A stretch of DNA of 64,000 nt. Source: Sinohyriopsis cumingii (taxonomy: Eukaryota > Mollusca > Bivalvia > Unionida > Unionidae). The DNA is taken from contig CM068827.1 of NCBI GenBank assembly GCA_028554795.2, positions 76,436,677 through 76,500,676 on the forward strand, given 5' to 3'. How positions within the stretch are numbered: the stretch's first letter is position 1; the number at the start of each line of letters is the position of its first letter. Below the pieces are notes generated by a model. That model made no database searches, had not been told where the DNA came from, and worked only from the letters and a program-made list of their open reading frames with translations. Position numbers and translations under genes: made by a program. Below, piece after piece: positions 52,436-63,610 of this stretch.

Positions 52436-53695
52436 ATAATTCCTTTGCTCAAATGCAGAAAAATAAATTTTAATATGATTCCTCAATTACCTTTATGTTC
52501 TGACCAGAAGATGTTAAGAATGATTTAAAAATGGTATTTAAATGAAAATAGCACACAGGTATATAATATTTTAATAGCTCGTAATTTGCAATCAGAACAT
52601 AATAAACAACCCGCTAAATGTGACTGATTAAATCATACTTTCAGTTAATCTTTGACATTAATTTAATCTAAAATACACATGAGACAGTGAAAAGGGGACA
52701 GTAAACCATTCCTTTGAGAGTGTTGCTTCGACGATGATTATTTCCAGCAATTCGTAAGTTATGTCATTACCTTCAAGCATCCGAAGTAGGTACGTTTTAT
52801 GTAAGATTAGGAAAAGGTAAAAGATTGGCAATATTGTTGAACAGTTTCACATCTTCCAGCGGATGAATGCGCACAAAGTCTTAATAACACATAGTACTTT
52901 ACGAAAATAATTCACTGTCAATCACTTTTTTTATTTAAAGACCACCGATATAGCATCTGGATCTAGAACTGGCGCATTATGATTGAACTTGCTTATTGTT
53001 CCGTATACTTTGCATGGTCAAAATGTTCCTTTCAGTGGTTTGCATTGGAGTGTAACTCCTAACGATATCATCCGGGACACACTATACCATATATGGTGCT
53101 AGCGTATTTTTGTTTATACTATTACAAGCAATGCAAGTGTGAGACTTTTGTGACTTGGTACTACACACTTAAAGCCGATGAATTTACAAACACCACTGAC
53201 ATTACCCTAAGGCAGTAAAAAAAATGATACGTTATCTAGCAACTATCTTTCACATTTGAAGAATGCCCAAAATAAGCAGATTTCGGGGATGACTAGGGTC
53301 AAAGGTCAATCGATAAGAGAGATAGTGAGTGGCTCGTGGGACAAAGTAGATGTCGGCCATTATTTCAGTTTTGTATATCTTCCTCAATTATAACGTACAA
53401 ATTATCAGGGGTGTGTCCTCTATCGTAACATCAAAATGCTTTGATCTTCATTTGGATCTATGCTACCCTACATTTATCCATGAAATGTCGCATTAGCTTT
53501 AGATTAAGTCCTTACAAATTGCAAGATAATGTACATGTCATTATTTTCATTTGAAATAGTTCTAAATGGAAGTTCAACTAAAGTATATTATTACTGAGTT
53601 AATAGCTGTTTGCATATTTGTTCGGATTCTTTAATGACATTTCATCGACATATATTTCGCCTACTTCGATATATATATTCTAGGAGTTGTAATAT
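52436..53695. other. AT-rich spacer, no gene recognised
   Basis: Nothing recognisable before the start of the Penelope-like element. Confidence 0.45.
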
Positions 53696-53699
53696 ATAC

Positions 53700-54563
53700 A
53701 GGCGTTTAGAGAAGCATGGGAAACAAGAACTATGGGCAATCCACCCACTCACTCCCTAGTCCAACTACTGGATTTTGTTATGAAACTCGATAACTTTGAA
53801 TTTAATGAATAAAACTACCTCCAGATCAATGGAACCGCAATGGATACAACAATGTCCCCTTCGTATACGAATATTGTTTGTGGGAAAACTGAAGGGTCAC
53901 CTGTTAGCATCGGCTGAACTTGCACCATAACATTGGGTGAGCTTCATCGATGATATAGAAATGAAGTGGCAACATGGAAGATAAAATCTGGATGATTTCA
54001 TATCAAAGGCAAACAACTTCTATCATTCAATAAAATTCACGGCAGAAGTCTCCAACTCAAACAATGTTTTGCTGGACACAGCAACCGGACTGGTGGAAAA
54101 GAAAATCCATAACGACATCTACTCGAAACCAACCGACAAACACCAGTATTTGAGACCAACCAGCTTTCATCCAAAACATTGCATTAGGAACATACCATAT
54201 AGCCAGGCACTGAGGATACGCATAATTTGCTCGGACGATGAAACATTTCACAAAAGGTCTGAAAATTTATTTAAACATTTGATTTACCGAGGCTACGACA
54301 AAGACCTGATTGCGGAGGCAACCCAAAGGGCGAAACAAATAAACCGCAATGACCTACTAAAATATGGAGAGAAGGAACAGGCTGATATGATACCATTTAT
54401 CCTGATCTACCATCCAGAAAACCCCAAAGTATGTAAAATCATCGGCAAACACTGGCGTATCGTTGAATTGTGTGCGACACTAAAGTCAGTTCTCCCGAGC
54501 AAACCTGTAGAAGCCTACCGGGGACCAAACATCTCAAGGACATCTTGGTCAGGGCAAAGGTAA
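53700..54563 (+). pseudogene. Penelope-like reverse transcriptase, C-terminal half
   Basis: The order of motifs is NFEFN near 53795, GTAMDTTMSPSYTN at 53831-53872, the catalytic FIDDI at 53943-53957, then NNFYHSIKFTAEVS, and a SKPTDKHQYLRPTSFHP block typical of the region after motif D. It continues through LIYRGYDKDLIAEA to about 54560. From 53943 the frame is open to 54563 apart from a TAA near 53979. The apparent TTG start at 54069 is not real. The enzyme would copy element RNA at a nicked target. Both catalytic aspartates survive, so decay looks moderate. Confidence 0.85.
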
Positions 54564-54682
54564 CGCCAACCACTAACCAAGACCACATTAATCAATCTGG
54601 CCAATGTGGCGATAAAAGGTACAAAACCTGTCAACATATGATATAGACCAGGACCTTTTCTACCGCTGCGACTAGAGAAAAA

Positions 54683-54955
54683 ATGAACAAACATGGTCGA
54701 AAGAAAACGTGCCAAACAGAGAATGTAATTTATCTCATCAAATGTAAGATCTGTAGCATCCAGTATGTCGGCGAAACTGAAAAGCTGCATAAAAGGATCA
54801 ATCTTTATAGATCTGATTGGATGACAAAGACACTGTACAGAAGCATAGTCGCAGGGCACTTCTCCTCCCGTGGCCACACTTTCAGTGATATAACGCTTAT
54901 TGCAGTTGCTCATAACTCCAACTGGAGGCCCCAAACCCGGAAAGAAAAAGAATAA
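54683..54955 (+). pseudogene. GIY-YIG endonuclease domain of the Penelope-like element
   Basis: This 90-codon open frame carries ENVIYLIKCKICSIQYVGET. The IYLI and YVG parts are the GIY and YIG halves, and Arg38 in LHKRIN is at the place of the conserved catalytic Arg. A HFSSRGHTFSDI block follows, typical of the nuclease C-terminus. Penelope-like elements use this domain to nick the target. It lies in a different frame from the reverse transcriptase, across an interrupted linker at 54564-54682. The segment itself is intact. Its opposite-strand shadow (54515-54934) is not a gene. Confidence 0.85.
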
Positions 54956-55333
54956 CTTACTAGAGACGCCGCCTTAGAGCATTGCCACCAAGCGGTTTAA
55001 ACAATAAAGACTAGAAAAGGACAACCATTCACAAATAAAAATATCTTTTTTGCAGCCGACACATTTTTTTTAAAATAATTCTCAAAATTTGCTTATTAGT
55101 CACCCAATAACCTATAATTACTATTATAACAATGAAATATCCTGGATATACTTTGCGCGTACATAAATCTAGATAAAATAACAGATGTCGCTAAAGTACA
55201 TCGATTTCTAGGTCAATATAAAATATCTTCCAGCATCCGCAACAAGTCACAGTCGTTTAAAGTTTTGCAAGCACAACGTTTTCTCTGTTGTATTTGTTTG
55301 TCTTGTCTATGCATTGTATTTGCCTTTGAAAAA

Positions 55334-55348
55334 GACTCATTACGAGTC
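55334..55348 (+). repeat. 3' terminal hairpin of the Penelope-like element
   Basis: gactc and gagtc form a perfect 5 bp stem around attac, in the context tttgaaaaagactc and gagtcgaacgcg. Similar small hairpins with a gtcgaa-type right side occur in the 3' UTRs of many Penelope-like and other elements. Likely the 3' end of the insertion. Confidence 0.55.
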
Positions 55349-55413
55349 GAACGCGCTCAGGCTAATTAGATACTAGTTTTGTACTATTCGTAGTAAGTTT
55401 ATTGCATTTACAT

Positions 55414-55689
<276 letters not shown>

Positions 55690-57235
55690 GTCTTCTGTGT
55701 CCTACTCTTTCGTGTCCGAGTATTCAGTATCTGAATCTTCCGTGTTTGAGTCTTTAGTTCCAATACTTCATTTTCACGAGCTTGAGTCACAGAGGCCATT
55801 TTCATGAAATAGCATTGCAGTTTAATGCATTGCTTCATAGGTTTAAAGTTTATATCCCCATTGCCTCCGTTTATCATAAATGACACCATTCTTCAATGTA
55901 AATAAAGTTTAGAAGGAAGGAAATGGTTTGTTAAACATCTATCTGCTATATACCGTATACTTATTTAGTTTGTGATTAAGAGGTGCCACCCCTTAATTCA
56001 GTCAACTTAGTCGCTCAGATGTAGTCATTTGATACATTCAACAAATTTCGTTAGTGACTAATCTAATGAAAACAACATTAGCTCATGGCGCACACGTTGA
56101 TTTGAGAGGGAATGAAGAGAGGAAAATCTGAGAAGAAAAAGCTTGCATTAGATTAAAGTAAGTCTTGAATGAATAGTGCTGATCAGCAGGGCTTCTTAGT
56201 TAGACGGAGACATTACATGGCTCGTAATGTGATGAAACGTCCATGCTATCTGGTTTAATGAAACCCAACGATGTTTAGGACCAATATCTTTCAAGATTAA
56301 CTATTATTCAGATAATTTGGCATATACGAATTTTGGCACGTAACGGTGATATTGGGGATTTAACTAATGGTCAAAAGCAAAGAAGAAATACAGAGAAACA
56401 TAGGAATTCCTGATTGTTAACTGCACCTGATAGGAGAGCAGTCATGCTCACTTGGCGACACTTACATACTACATCACAGAAATATATAATCAGGTAAAAC
56501 TTAAATCACTTCCCATGATTCTAGTGTGTTTGTGTGTGAGTGGTTTTGAATATCGTATCAATGTTAATGACAAAAATTAAATGAAGAGAAATAGACAATT
56601 AAGTTTTCTTTTGTATCTTATTGTGAGATCAGGATCACAATGAAATTTCATAATTCATAACTGTTTTCTTCTATCTTTTTCCACGGTCTTTCTCACTTCA
56701 TGAATTTTATACTGGTATGGGTTCTTCCTCTTCACTTTCTTCCAACTTTATTGCCTTCTTGAATGTCTTGATGGGTATAGGTTCTTTTCTGTTTCATCTT
56801 TTCCTCCTTCTCTTCTTGATAGCCGTTATCTTGTGACATTCCGAAGACCAATACAATTTCTCTTGACAATGATAAAAGGTAATCTTTATTTTCTCTCTGT
56901 TCGCTTGTTTTTCCTTTCTCATTCTGGACATTCTGGGGCCCACTGTCTTTTAAGAGACATAACAATTATTTAGACATATTTCTAGTGGAGTGACCAGAAA
57001 AGTTTGTTGGAAATATCCTTTGAAATGACGAGGATCTGTTCTGATTCTTCAATCTGCATAGACTGACAACTGAATGAATACATTCTCGTAGGGAGAGGAT
57101 GTGTGTAAACCTAAGTCAGATTACATTTTGCATATAAAACGATCACAATTTGCTAAGTAAGAGACGATGACGCCTTTAGGTACCAACTCGTAAACTAAGT
57201 GAATATATAGATCAAGTGCATGCCAGTGATTTCGA
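55690..57235. other. Spacer, no gene recognised
   Basis: Short imperfect repeats of c(t)gtgt(c/t)cgagt(a/c)tt with cagtatctg occur at 55693-55760. A 77-codon minus-strand Lys/Glu-rich frame (56732-56965) is not recognisable. Confidence 0.45.
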
Positions 57236-57549
57236 AGGTACAATGAGTGAGCCTGAGCCAATACCATCAACTTCCACTAAGAGACCGATAGTCCAGATCC
57301 ACGAGAAAAAAGTAGTTCCTGAAGTAGCTCCTGAAGATTATTTTCACGTTCGAGAGATCATAAAGATTATGATGTCTTGAACATTTAGAACCATCCCTTA
57401 CGTGTACAAGGGTGAATAATAAAGAGTTCAGGATTGAAGTGTTACCAGAGAAATAAAACTTTTCATACAGATTTGTGGGATTCTTTGTTAATCACATTGA
57501 AACAACACTGCCAAGCTTAAGCTAGATAATTACTGAGATTGTGCTCCTT

Positions 57550-58630
57550 GCGGACGTTTGTGTGCTAATGATCCAGAGACTTACGTATGTCCAGGAACGA
57601 AAACATGTCGCTTTTGCGACCAAATTCTTGATTTCAATCCAGAATATCACATTCAAATATATAATAACGAACTCAAAGAACAATTAAAGGTAGAGAATGA
57701 CAAGGAAAAGAACAGGACCATTGTTTACTTTTATGTACATTTTATGAACATATGAGACAAACACATCGCTTATGTAGCTTATGATGAAATTGAAAACTGT
57801 GTACCAGACTCTTTGTTTTTTCATTGTCCCATCTGTATCGTAGTTCCATGAGGTCTTGAACAAATCTCTGGTGGAGTCCATATTGTGACCGATTTTGCAG
57901 AACAGATTTTAGACCTGACTGACGTCACATCATGTGAACTGAGATTAATATGTTATAGCGATGGCTCACAATTTCTCGAAATACGACGGACATTATTCAG
58001 AATAAGGTACTGAATGTCGTACAGCTACCACGAATTGAGCAAAACTAATTTTATTTTGAAAGTAGGAAACGTCCATTTTTAACGATCCTTGAGTTATTTA
58101 GCCAAGTCAATCTCTGGAAAATCTTAAAGGTTTAGAATGACAGAATTGTGTTTTTCCACACTTCTTCAATACTGAAGGTAATTAATGCGTTGTGCTCTTG
58201 CATTTGCCTGAAGTTGCCTACTAACACCCCGACAGTATGTTTACATATCGGCAAGAAGTATTATATACCTGGTACCAAACTTACTATTCAGACCCGTTTT
58301 ACATAGGAGAAGAAATGTTGTAATAATTCCGATCTGGTGTTGACATGTCGTGAAAAAGCGAGGTAATTATTTCTATTCCATCAATCCGATCACTCTGTAA
58401 GCAGTCCATATTCCGCCCAAGAATGCTTTGGCTCCATTACTTGTATGAAACTGAAGACAAGTAGGTACAATATTCTAGAAACTTTGGAAAAAGAAAAATG
58501 GAAAACATTATGTGGATGGTTGTATTTTGAAAACCAACAGATCGTTTACAAATTTCAGGACATGTATTTAACATATGACCCATTTATGTTCCTAAATGAA
58601 ACTGAATTGAATGAGCAAATACACTGATGA
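57550..58630 (+). pseudogene. Polinton DNA polymerase B, N-terminal/exonuclease region (tentative)
   Basis: The segment 57558-57755 has a Cys-bearing block (CPGTKTCRFCDQILD) and then a charged stretch, as seen ahead of the exonuclease domain in some protein-primed polymerases. A TDVTSCELRLICYSDGSQF block near 57915-57970 could be the decayed NxxGYD exonuclease motif. Another open stretch is at 58445-58627. The assignment leans on the clearer polymerase motifs downstream on the same strand. Individually these fragments would not be recognisable. Confidence 0.35.
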
Positions 58631-58776
58631 CGCCTGATGATAGAAAGTCAAGGATAACAAGTGATACAAATTTGGAAACATGACTACGAGTGACGATTCA
58701 AAACCGATCCAAATCTTTTTAACATGGTCGACAGTTGCATGGAGGATAAAACAAAACTTTAAATCCAAGCAATAGA

Positions 58777-59016
58777 TTGTTTGGAAGGCGAACCCATGCG
58801 ACATACATGGTATACGACGTGGACGAATCTCAAGAAGAACAAACCAAATCCCTGTTTATTCCTAGCAGATTTAGATGTTCAGATATGCTCAGTGCTCCAC
58901 CGTTGATCATAAAATGCTGGCTTAGAAAAATGTGTCAATACGATGGTTTTGCAAACTGCTACAAACGAGGGAATTTGTATCATCATGTTTACCATTTTGT
59001 TCCTAAGGAAAATTAA
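58777..59016 (+). pseudogene. Polinton DNA polymerase B fragment
   Basis: A 79-codon frame begins FGRRTHATYMVYDVDESQEE, which resembles the GGRT block just before motif A in Polinton-type polymerases. The motif A DxxSLYP itself is not recognisable in what follows. The frame lies 90 bp upstream of the SINE insertion that splits the region. Confidence 0.45.
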
Positions 59017-59106
59017 TGTTTAGATTATGGCTTCGTTCGCTTAAATGTTTAATCAAGACTACGTTGTCGCAACAAGGATGAAGAACACGCTTTTAAGAGA
59101 ACGTTA

Positions 59107-59456
59107 GTTAGTATCAAATTGTGTGCGTGTGTGTGATTTTGACTTTTTAACGTAGTTTTAAAAAAATTTCAGTCATCGCTACGATGTCTGCAGTGTGGCA
59201 GTTTATAGTGTTGTCTAGCACTGGGGCATCATGCCGCAGACATGTAGCACGATGTCCCACCCAGTCAAATTATCCTCACACCAGGCCGACCAGTCCTAAC
59301 ACTAACCTCTTAATGCTGAGCTCCATACGAGGAAGCTGTTAGTACCCTTTTTGTATGTCTTTGGTATGACTCGGTCGGAGATCGAACCCACGAGCTTCCG
59401 CATCCGAGGCGGACGCACTAACCACTAGGCCACCGGAGCGGTTAGTATCAAATTGT
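59107..59456 (-). mobile_element. Full-length tRNA-derived SINE with 16 bp target-site duplications
   Basis: A perfect 16 bp repeat (gttagtatcaaattgt) at 59107-59122 and 59441-59456 brackets the insert 59123-59440. On the minus strand the head starts ccgctccggtggcctagtgg and carries box B (gggttcgatc, near 59383-59392). The body matches the plus-strand copy at 10531-10851 along its length, including gactgggtgggacatcgtgc. The tail is acac-rich. It sits inside the Polinton polymerase region and so post-dates that element. Confidence 0.95.
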
Positions 59457-60090
59457 TCCATGCTCTGGATTGTGAATCCAACTGTCAGTAGTTTATGAAA
59501 ATGTCACTTTACTACGAGAGACCATTACCAAAAGGACGATTCATCACAAAAGGAATTTTCTCAGACTAGAGAAGACAAAAGCAAAATATTTAAAGAGCGG
59601 TTCCGAATCCGAGAAGCTGTTATTATGAAACATTCGATATAGGCCGAAGGAAGTCGATCGTTGGCCAAATTATGCTGAATTGGTGCGGGAACAATTGGCA
59701 CAACTTCCGATATTGCCCAAGACGGATTACTTGGCAGATCCAAGTCTACTTTCAACTTTTGGACGCCAAAGGAAGACGGATAAACCACCTGGAATTAATC
59801 CATAATGACTTTTTTGGGTGAATTATGAAGATGAGATAGAGTTTAAAACGTTGTGAATTCATGTATGTCAATCGTACGTGACATATAACGAATTTTCAAA
59901 TTGAATGATCCTTAAACCTTTTAGGAGATGGAATCCTTTACTTTGACATTGACAGTAATATTTACATCGCTCATGCTTTTGCGAAACACACTGACATTGA
60001 AGACCGTTTAGGAGCATGGACTGACGAACATATAGAATTGACACTATTGTGATTTTCTTGGCGAGCTGTGGCCCCATAAAGGGCACATGC
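59457..60090 (+). pseudogene. Polinton DNA polymerase B, palm motif C region
   Basis: At 59936-59956 the plus strand reads LYFDIDS, matching the YxDTDS motif C of family B polymerases with Ile for Thr. In the same frame, 22 codons downstream (60002-60031), comes DRLGAWTDEH, which corresponds to the LGDLTDE block that follows motif C in protein-primed Polinton polymerases. Spacing and order support the assignment. The frame is open for only about 45 codons around these motifs. The minus-strand 72-codon frame at 59868-60086 is its shadow. Confidence 0.6.
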
Positions 60091-60421
60091 TAATACCTCA
60101 TACGACAGGTTTATATGAAACAGCTAAACTTACTTTGCGAGCTTTCCAGACTGTCTATAAAAGCAAAGAGAAACAAAACACCACAAAGACAGACACAACT
60201 AAAGGGATGGATGAAGAAAAACACGAGTGATTTCGAATTCCGTTTGCTCATATCCTTGGTAAGATCGCAGCTTCCTTGTTAACGTCTTTTCTGTTCCCAG
60301 ACATGAAGAAAAAAACACACAAACAAGCAGCCTACGAGATTATTGATATCCTTTTGGTCAGCATTTATTACAATTCTGTTAATGCTGCTGATTGCGGTGG
60401 AATTCAAACTAAACTGAAAAT

Positions 60422-60808
60422 GTGCGTTGCAAGTTGACCGACAATGGTTACAAGGACAGTCGATGCACACGTCATGTAAAATTATTTCAGGGGAATGTCC
60501 CAGGCATTGAATCAATGTCGCACTCGTCCATCATAAATAGCAAGCAGATATGGCCCATATGTCTCATTTACCAGGCTTCCAAGCTTACAATACAGGTTAA
60601 AGCTATTTATTTTGTTGTCATCTACATGTTTTCAAAATCAGCATGGATAGTTACTTTGGCTTCTGAAACAAGTCCAGAGTTATTACAATCTTTAAATCTG
60701 ATTTTGAAACAAATTGGCCATTATTTTTTTCCGATGGAAAAGAAAGGCATCAAATTTCTGAACCATACTTTTCAAAATAATTGGATAAAAGACACATACA
60801 TTTTTTGA
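60422..60808 (+). pseudogene. Polinton retroviral-type integrase fragment
   Basis: Within this 128-codon frame, residues 64-76 read FVVIYMFSKSAWI. The integrase family has a VIDxFSKxAW-like block here, with the first catalytic Asp, so Tyr replaces Asp. A SPELLQSLNLILKQIG helix follows, and the second-Asp region (usually a TDxGxEF block) appears shifted or degenerate at KKGIKFLNHTFQN. The first third of the frame is probably not coding. A further plus-strand frame at 60825-61055 (DLLPHVVKERRT) may be the continuation. Confidence 0.55.
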
Positions 60809-61637
60809 AACGATAGGGAGTGCCTTGAGAATTTGTCAAGGAAAAACTTTGAAGGAACCCATGTGCGAAATTCAATGCATTCTCAAATACATCGACCTAT
60901 TACCTCATGTAGTCAAAGAACGGAGAACTGTTAAAAGGAAACTTTTACTTGCTTCAGTTTTAACGAGCGACAAGAAAGAAGACTACATGTACCATTTCGA
61001 AAGCATGCTCGAGGAAGAACACTTAAAGTGGATAAAAGTCCAATTAAAGAATTGAAACTGCGTTCGAAACTATCCACATCGTTTTTATTCTATTCTTGAA
61101 ATGACGCTTCAAAGTCATTGTGAATATAGTTTTCTTTTGACCACGAGAGACTCATCGGAAACCAGAACCATAAAACATGGAATAGTCAATTTGATTTAGC
61201 ATACCCTGTGACATATTTACTGTTGTATTACTAAACGATACATTTTGTTGTGTCACATCCAAATTGCACGAAGCTATACAATAGGATCAGGAATTCATTG
61301 GGAAAAAGCGTTGGTAGAATCGTCGAGACTGCCATGATATCATCGACCGTCAAACCACTTTTGTCGCCGATATTCCTAAAAAGCAAATTCGAGGACAGCC
61401 GTATCCTGTCTAATACGAATCCACAAATTCATCACCAATTATATCTTTACTGACCACCTATAACTGACAAAACCTTGGAAATATATTGCTTAACTGTAGT
61501 GATAGAGTACATTGTCTTCAAATGCATTTTTGGTTCTGGCAGTAGAGCGATGTCCGTTAGCTGTTGTCTCGGTTTGTCTTCTATTTCGGATGGGTTTGAC
61601 TACTAACTGAAAAAGGAGAATGATGCACTAATTCTGA

Positions 61638-62099
61638 ATGTTCCGGGCCAGAAATCGATATTTGTCCCTATTTGTAGAATTTCATTCAGTGTCGTCGTTG
61701 ACTCGATATGTTTCCATATTTGTGTCGTCGTTGACCACCTCGAACCCTATTAAACTTGAAACCAAAGAACAAACTGAATATTACATAGATCTGAATAGGA
61801 GTTACTTGAATCTGGGAGTCAAAGTTCCCAAAGTGTATTACAGCATTTCAGAAGATGATTCCAGTTTAGCTCCAGTCAACAGTTTCATGCATTCGTTCTT
61901 GAGCTAAGCGGACTTGTTCATGAGAAGCAGCATTAATACCTACCCATACGGAGCGTACCCGGAAAATCTCTGGAGGTACAGAAAAAGAAGCAAGAACGCA
62001 CCGGATGTCTTAAATGTCACACGGTTGACAGAAGCTGATGATTCTCACAATGTTAGAATTAATGATCGTCAAATGAAAATTAAAACGGACGCAGCTTAG
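61638..62099 (+). pseudogene. Polinton minor capsid-like protein fragment
   Basis: Two consecutive frames (61638-61907 and 61914-62099) carry EYYIDLNRSYLNLGVKV, DDSSLAPVNSFMHSFL and SSINTYPYGAYPENL. These blocks match, in order, the N-terminal part of the single-jelly-roll penton protein of Polintons (a family often annotated after nematode F54H12.2). A stop at 61905-61907 separates the two halves. The likely role was the vertex of a virus-like capsid. The C-terminal part (about 62200-62600) is too decayed to follow. Confidence 0.5.
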
Positions 62100-62849
62100 G
62101 AATGATATATCGTTTGAATTTGGACAAGTCATTGCAAGACCAGCATTTGTTAAATAAATTGGATGTATGCTTGAGACTATATCAAAAGTAGTACCGTGTT
62201 TCATTTGACGGCTAATTTAAAAACAATCATTCAAGAAGCCAGCTTTACTTACGCCCTGTGGAAGTATTACCTACAGTGGAAAACAATACGAGACAAACTC
62301 TGAACAGAGCGAGAGCGCGTATTCTCCACGATGACTGGGAGTGAAAACTTTCACCATTTCCTCTAGACTGCGATCCAATCACGAAGACTGTGTTTTCCAA
62401 GAATAGGAACTCCAAACGTTTACCTTTTGGCATCGTCTGCAATTCGGTCATCAATGAAACATCTTTCAAGTTCCAACTCTTCATTGTGTCCAATATAGGA
62501 GTCATCAGAGGTAGTCAAACATTGTATACCATTAACTTTGAACTTATCATTGCCATTTAGAGAAATTGTGGGAAACCATTGGTGGAGATGGCATAGTACC
62601 ACTTTTATCTACAAACAAAATGGGGTGTTACACCAATCAAAGTAATGTCAACAGGAAGAAGACCTAACTTAAAGCAGCAAAGAGTTTTGTGATAGAAATA
62701 ACAGAGAAAGAAGTGGTGAAGATGAAAGCAACCTTAGAAGACGAGCAGATGAAAAGAGACACTCAAAGAAGTGGTGGTGGAATCCAGTGCATCAGTGCAT
62801 ATTGGATGATGATACATGAGCAAATGCACATACAAACTGGATTCGGGTG

Positions 62850-63387
62850 AAGAGAATGAGTTAAAAAGTCAAATTTTAAGCGAATGATCTCCACACAAAT
62901 AATCTTGGAGTTGTCAGACCTTGGAGCTATAAGCAATAAGCGATAGGAGTAGTGACAGAAAGCTAAATCGCACTTGTCATGGCCAAACAGATCTCTGGAA
63001 AAGATCTATAGTAATTGTTTGCTAAAATGTGTGATTTTGTATATATTTGTGCGTGATGTTGAATTAATATTGTGTATATATTTGTGCGTTATTTTGTGTA
63101 TGTGTCTGTTGACAATTGAAACTTAAAACCACTTACCCCTTCTTTCATATGTACGAAATAGAACGTGGGATGGTATAATCTTGTACCTATAAACACGTAC
63201 TACTCTTCTGTGATGGTATATTATGTTTATGTGGGAGCGTGGATATATTATTCTACTTTCTTTTACATTCTAGCCCAATATTGTGTGACAGTATGTTTGT
63301 ATGTATCTCAGTATAGCATGCGGGTAAACACACTTCTACCAGTTTCATCAATGTTGGAGTGTGCGCTGGACTGTAAACAAAACGGTA
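62850..63387. other. Spacer, no gene recognised
   Basis: Short imperfect repeats (gtgtatatatttgtgcgt) occur near 63030-63090. The 94-codon frame at 63165-63449 runs into the following minisatellite and is not supported as a gene. Confidence 0.45.
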
Positions 63388-63610
63388 GTTGCTGCATTGC
63401 AGGTTGTATATTGGATTGTAATCTTCAAAAGGTGGTTGCTGGATTGTAGGTTGTATATTGGATTGTAATCTTCAAAACGTTGTTGCTGGATTGTAGGTTA
63501 TGCATCGGATTGCAATCAAAAAGGTCGCTGGATTGTAAGGTGTTTGTTGGATTCTAATCACAACATGGATTCTGGATTGTACGGAGTGTTTTGGATTACA
63601 ATACGAAAAG
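63388..63610. repeat. Minisatellite of 42-47 bp units
   Basis: Five or six units follow the plan gttgctggattgtaggttgt, then (a)tattggattgtaatc, then a short spacer. Each unit contains two copies of a ggatt(g)ta core. The first two or three units are nearly identical and later ones diverge. Confidence 0.88.

Larger units (their letters stand above)
53700..55360 (+). mobile_element. Penelope-like retroelement, 5'-truncated
   Basis: On the plus strand a Penelope-type reverse transcriptase (53700 to about 54560) is followed by a GIY-YIG endonuclease (54683-54955) and a 3' UTR ending in a short hairpin. The combination of this reverse transcriptase type with a C-terminal GIY-YIG nuclease is diagnostic of the group. 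The N-terminal half of the reverse transcriptase is missing, so the insertion is 5'-truncated, as is common for these elements. At least one frameshift (between 53872 and 53943) and one stop (about 53979) disrupt it. No terminal repeats were identified. Confidence 0.85.
57240..62850 (+). mobile_element. Polinton/Maverick element fossil
   Basis: Plus-strand fragments of three Polinton hallmark proteins occur in order: protein-primed family B DNA polymerase (about 57550-60090), retroviral-type integrase (about 60600-60810) and a minor-capsid-like protein (about 61690-62100). Polintons are large self-synthesising DNA transposons with virus-like genes. Most of the coding sequence is shattered by stops and frameshifts, and a SINE has inserted in the polymerase region, so the copy is old and inactive. 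No terminal inverted repeats were identified. ATPase, protease and major capsid genes were not found here. Both ends are uncertain. Confidence 0.65.

Noticed and set aside
54515-54934. 139-codon minus-strand frame
   Set aside because: It lies opposite the GIY-YIG endonuclease of the Penelope-like element, whose motifs are on the plus strand.
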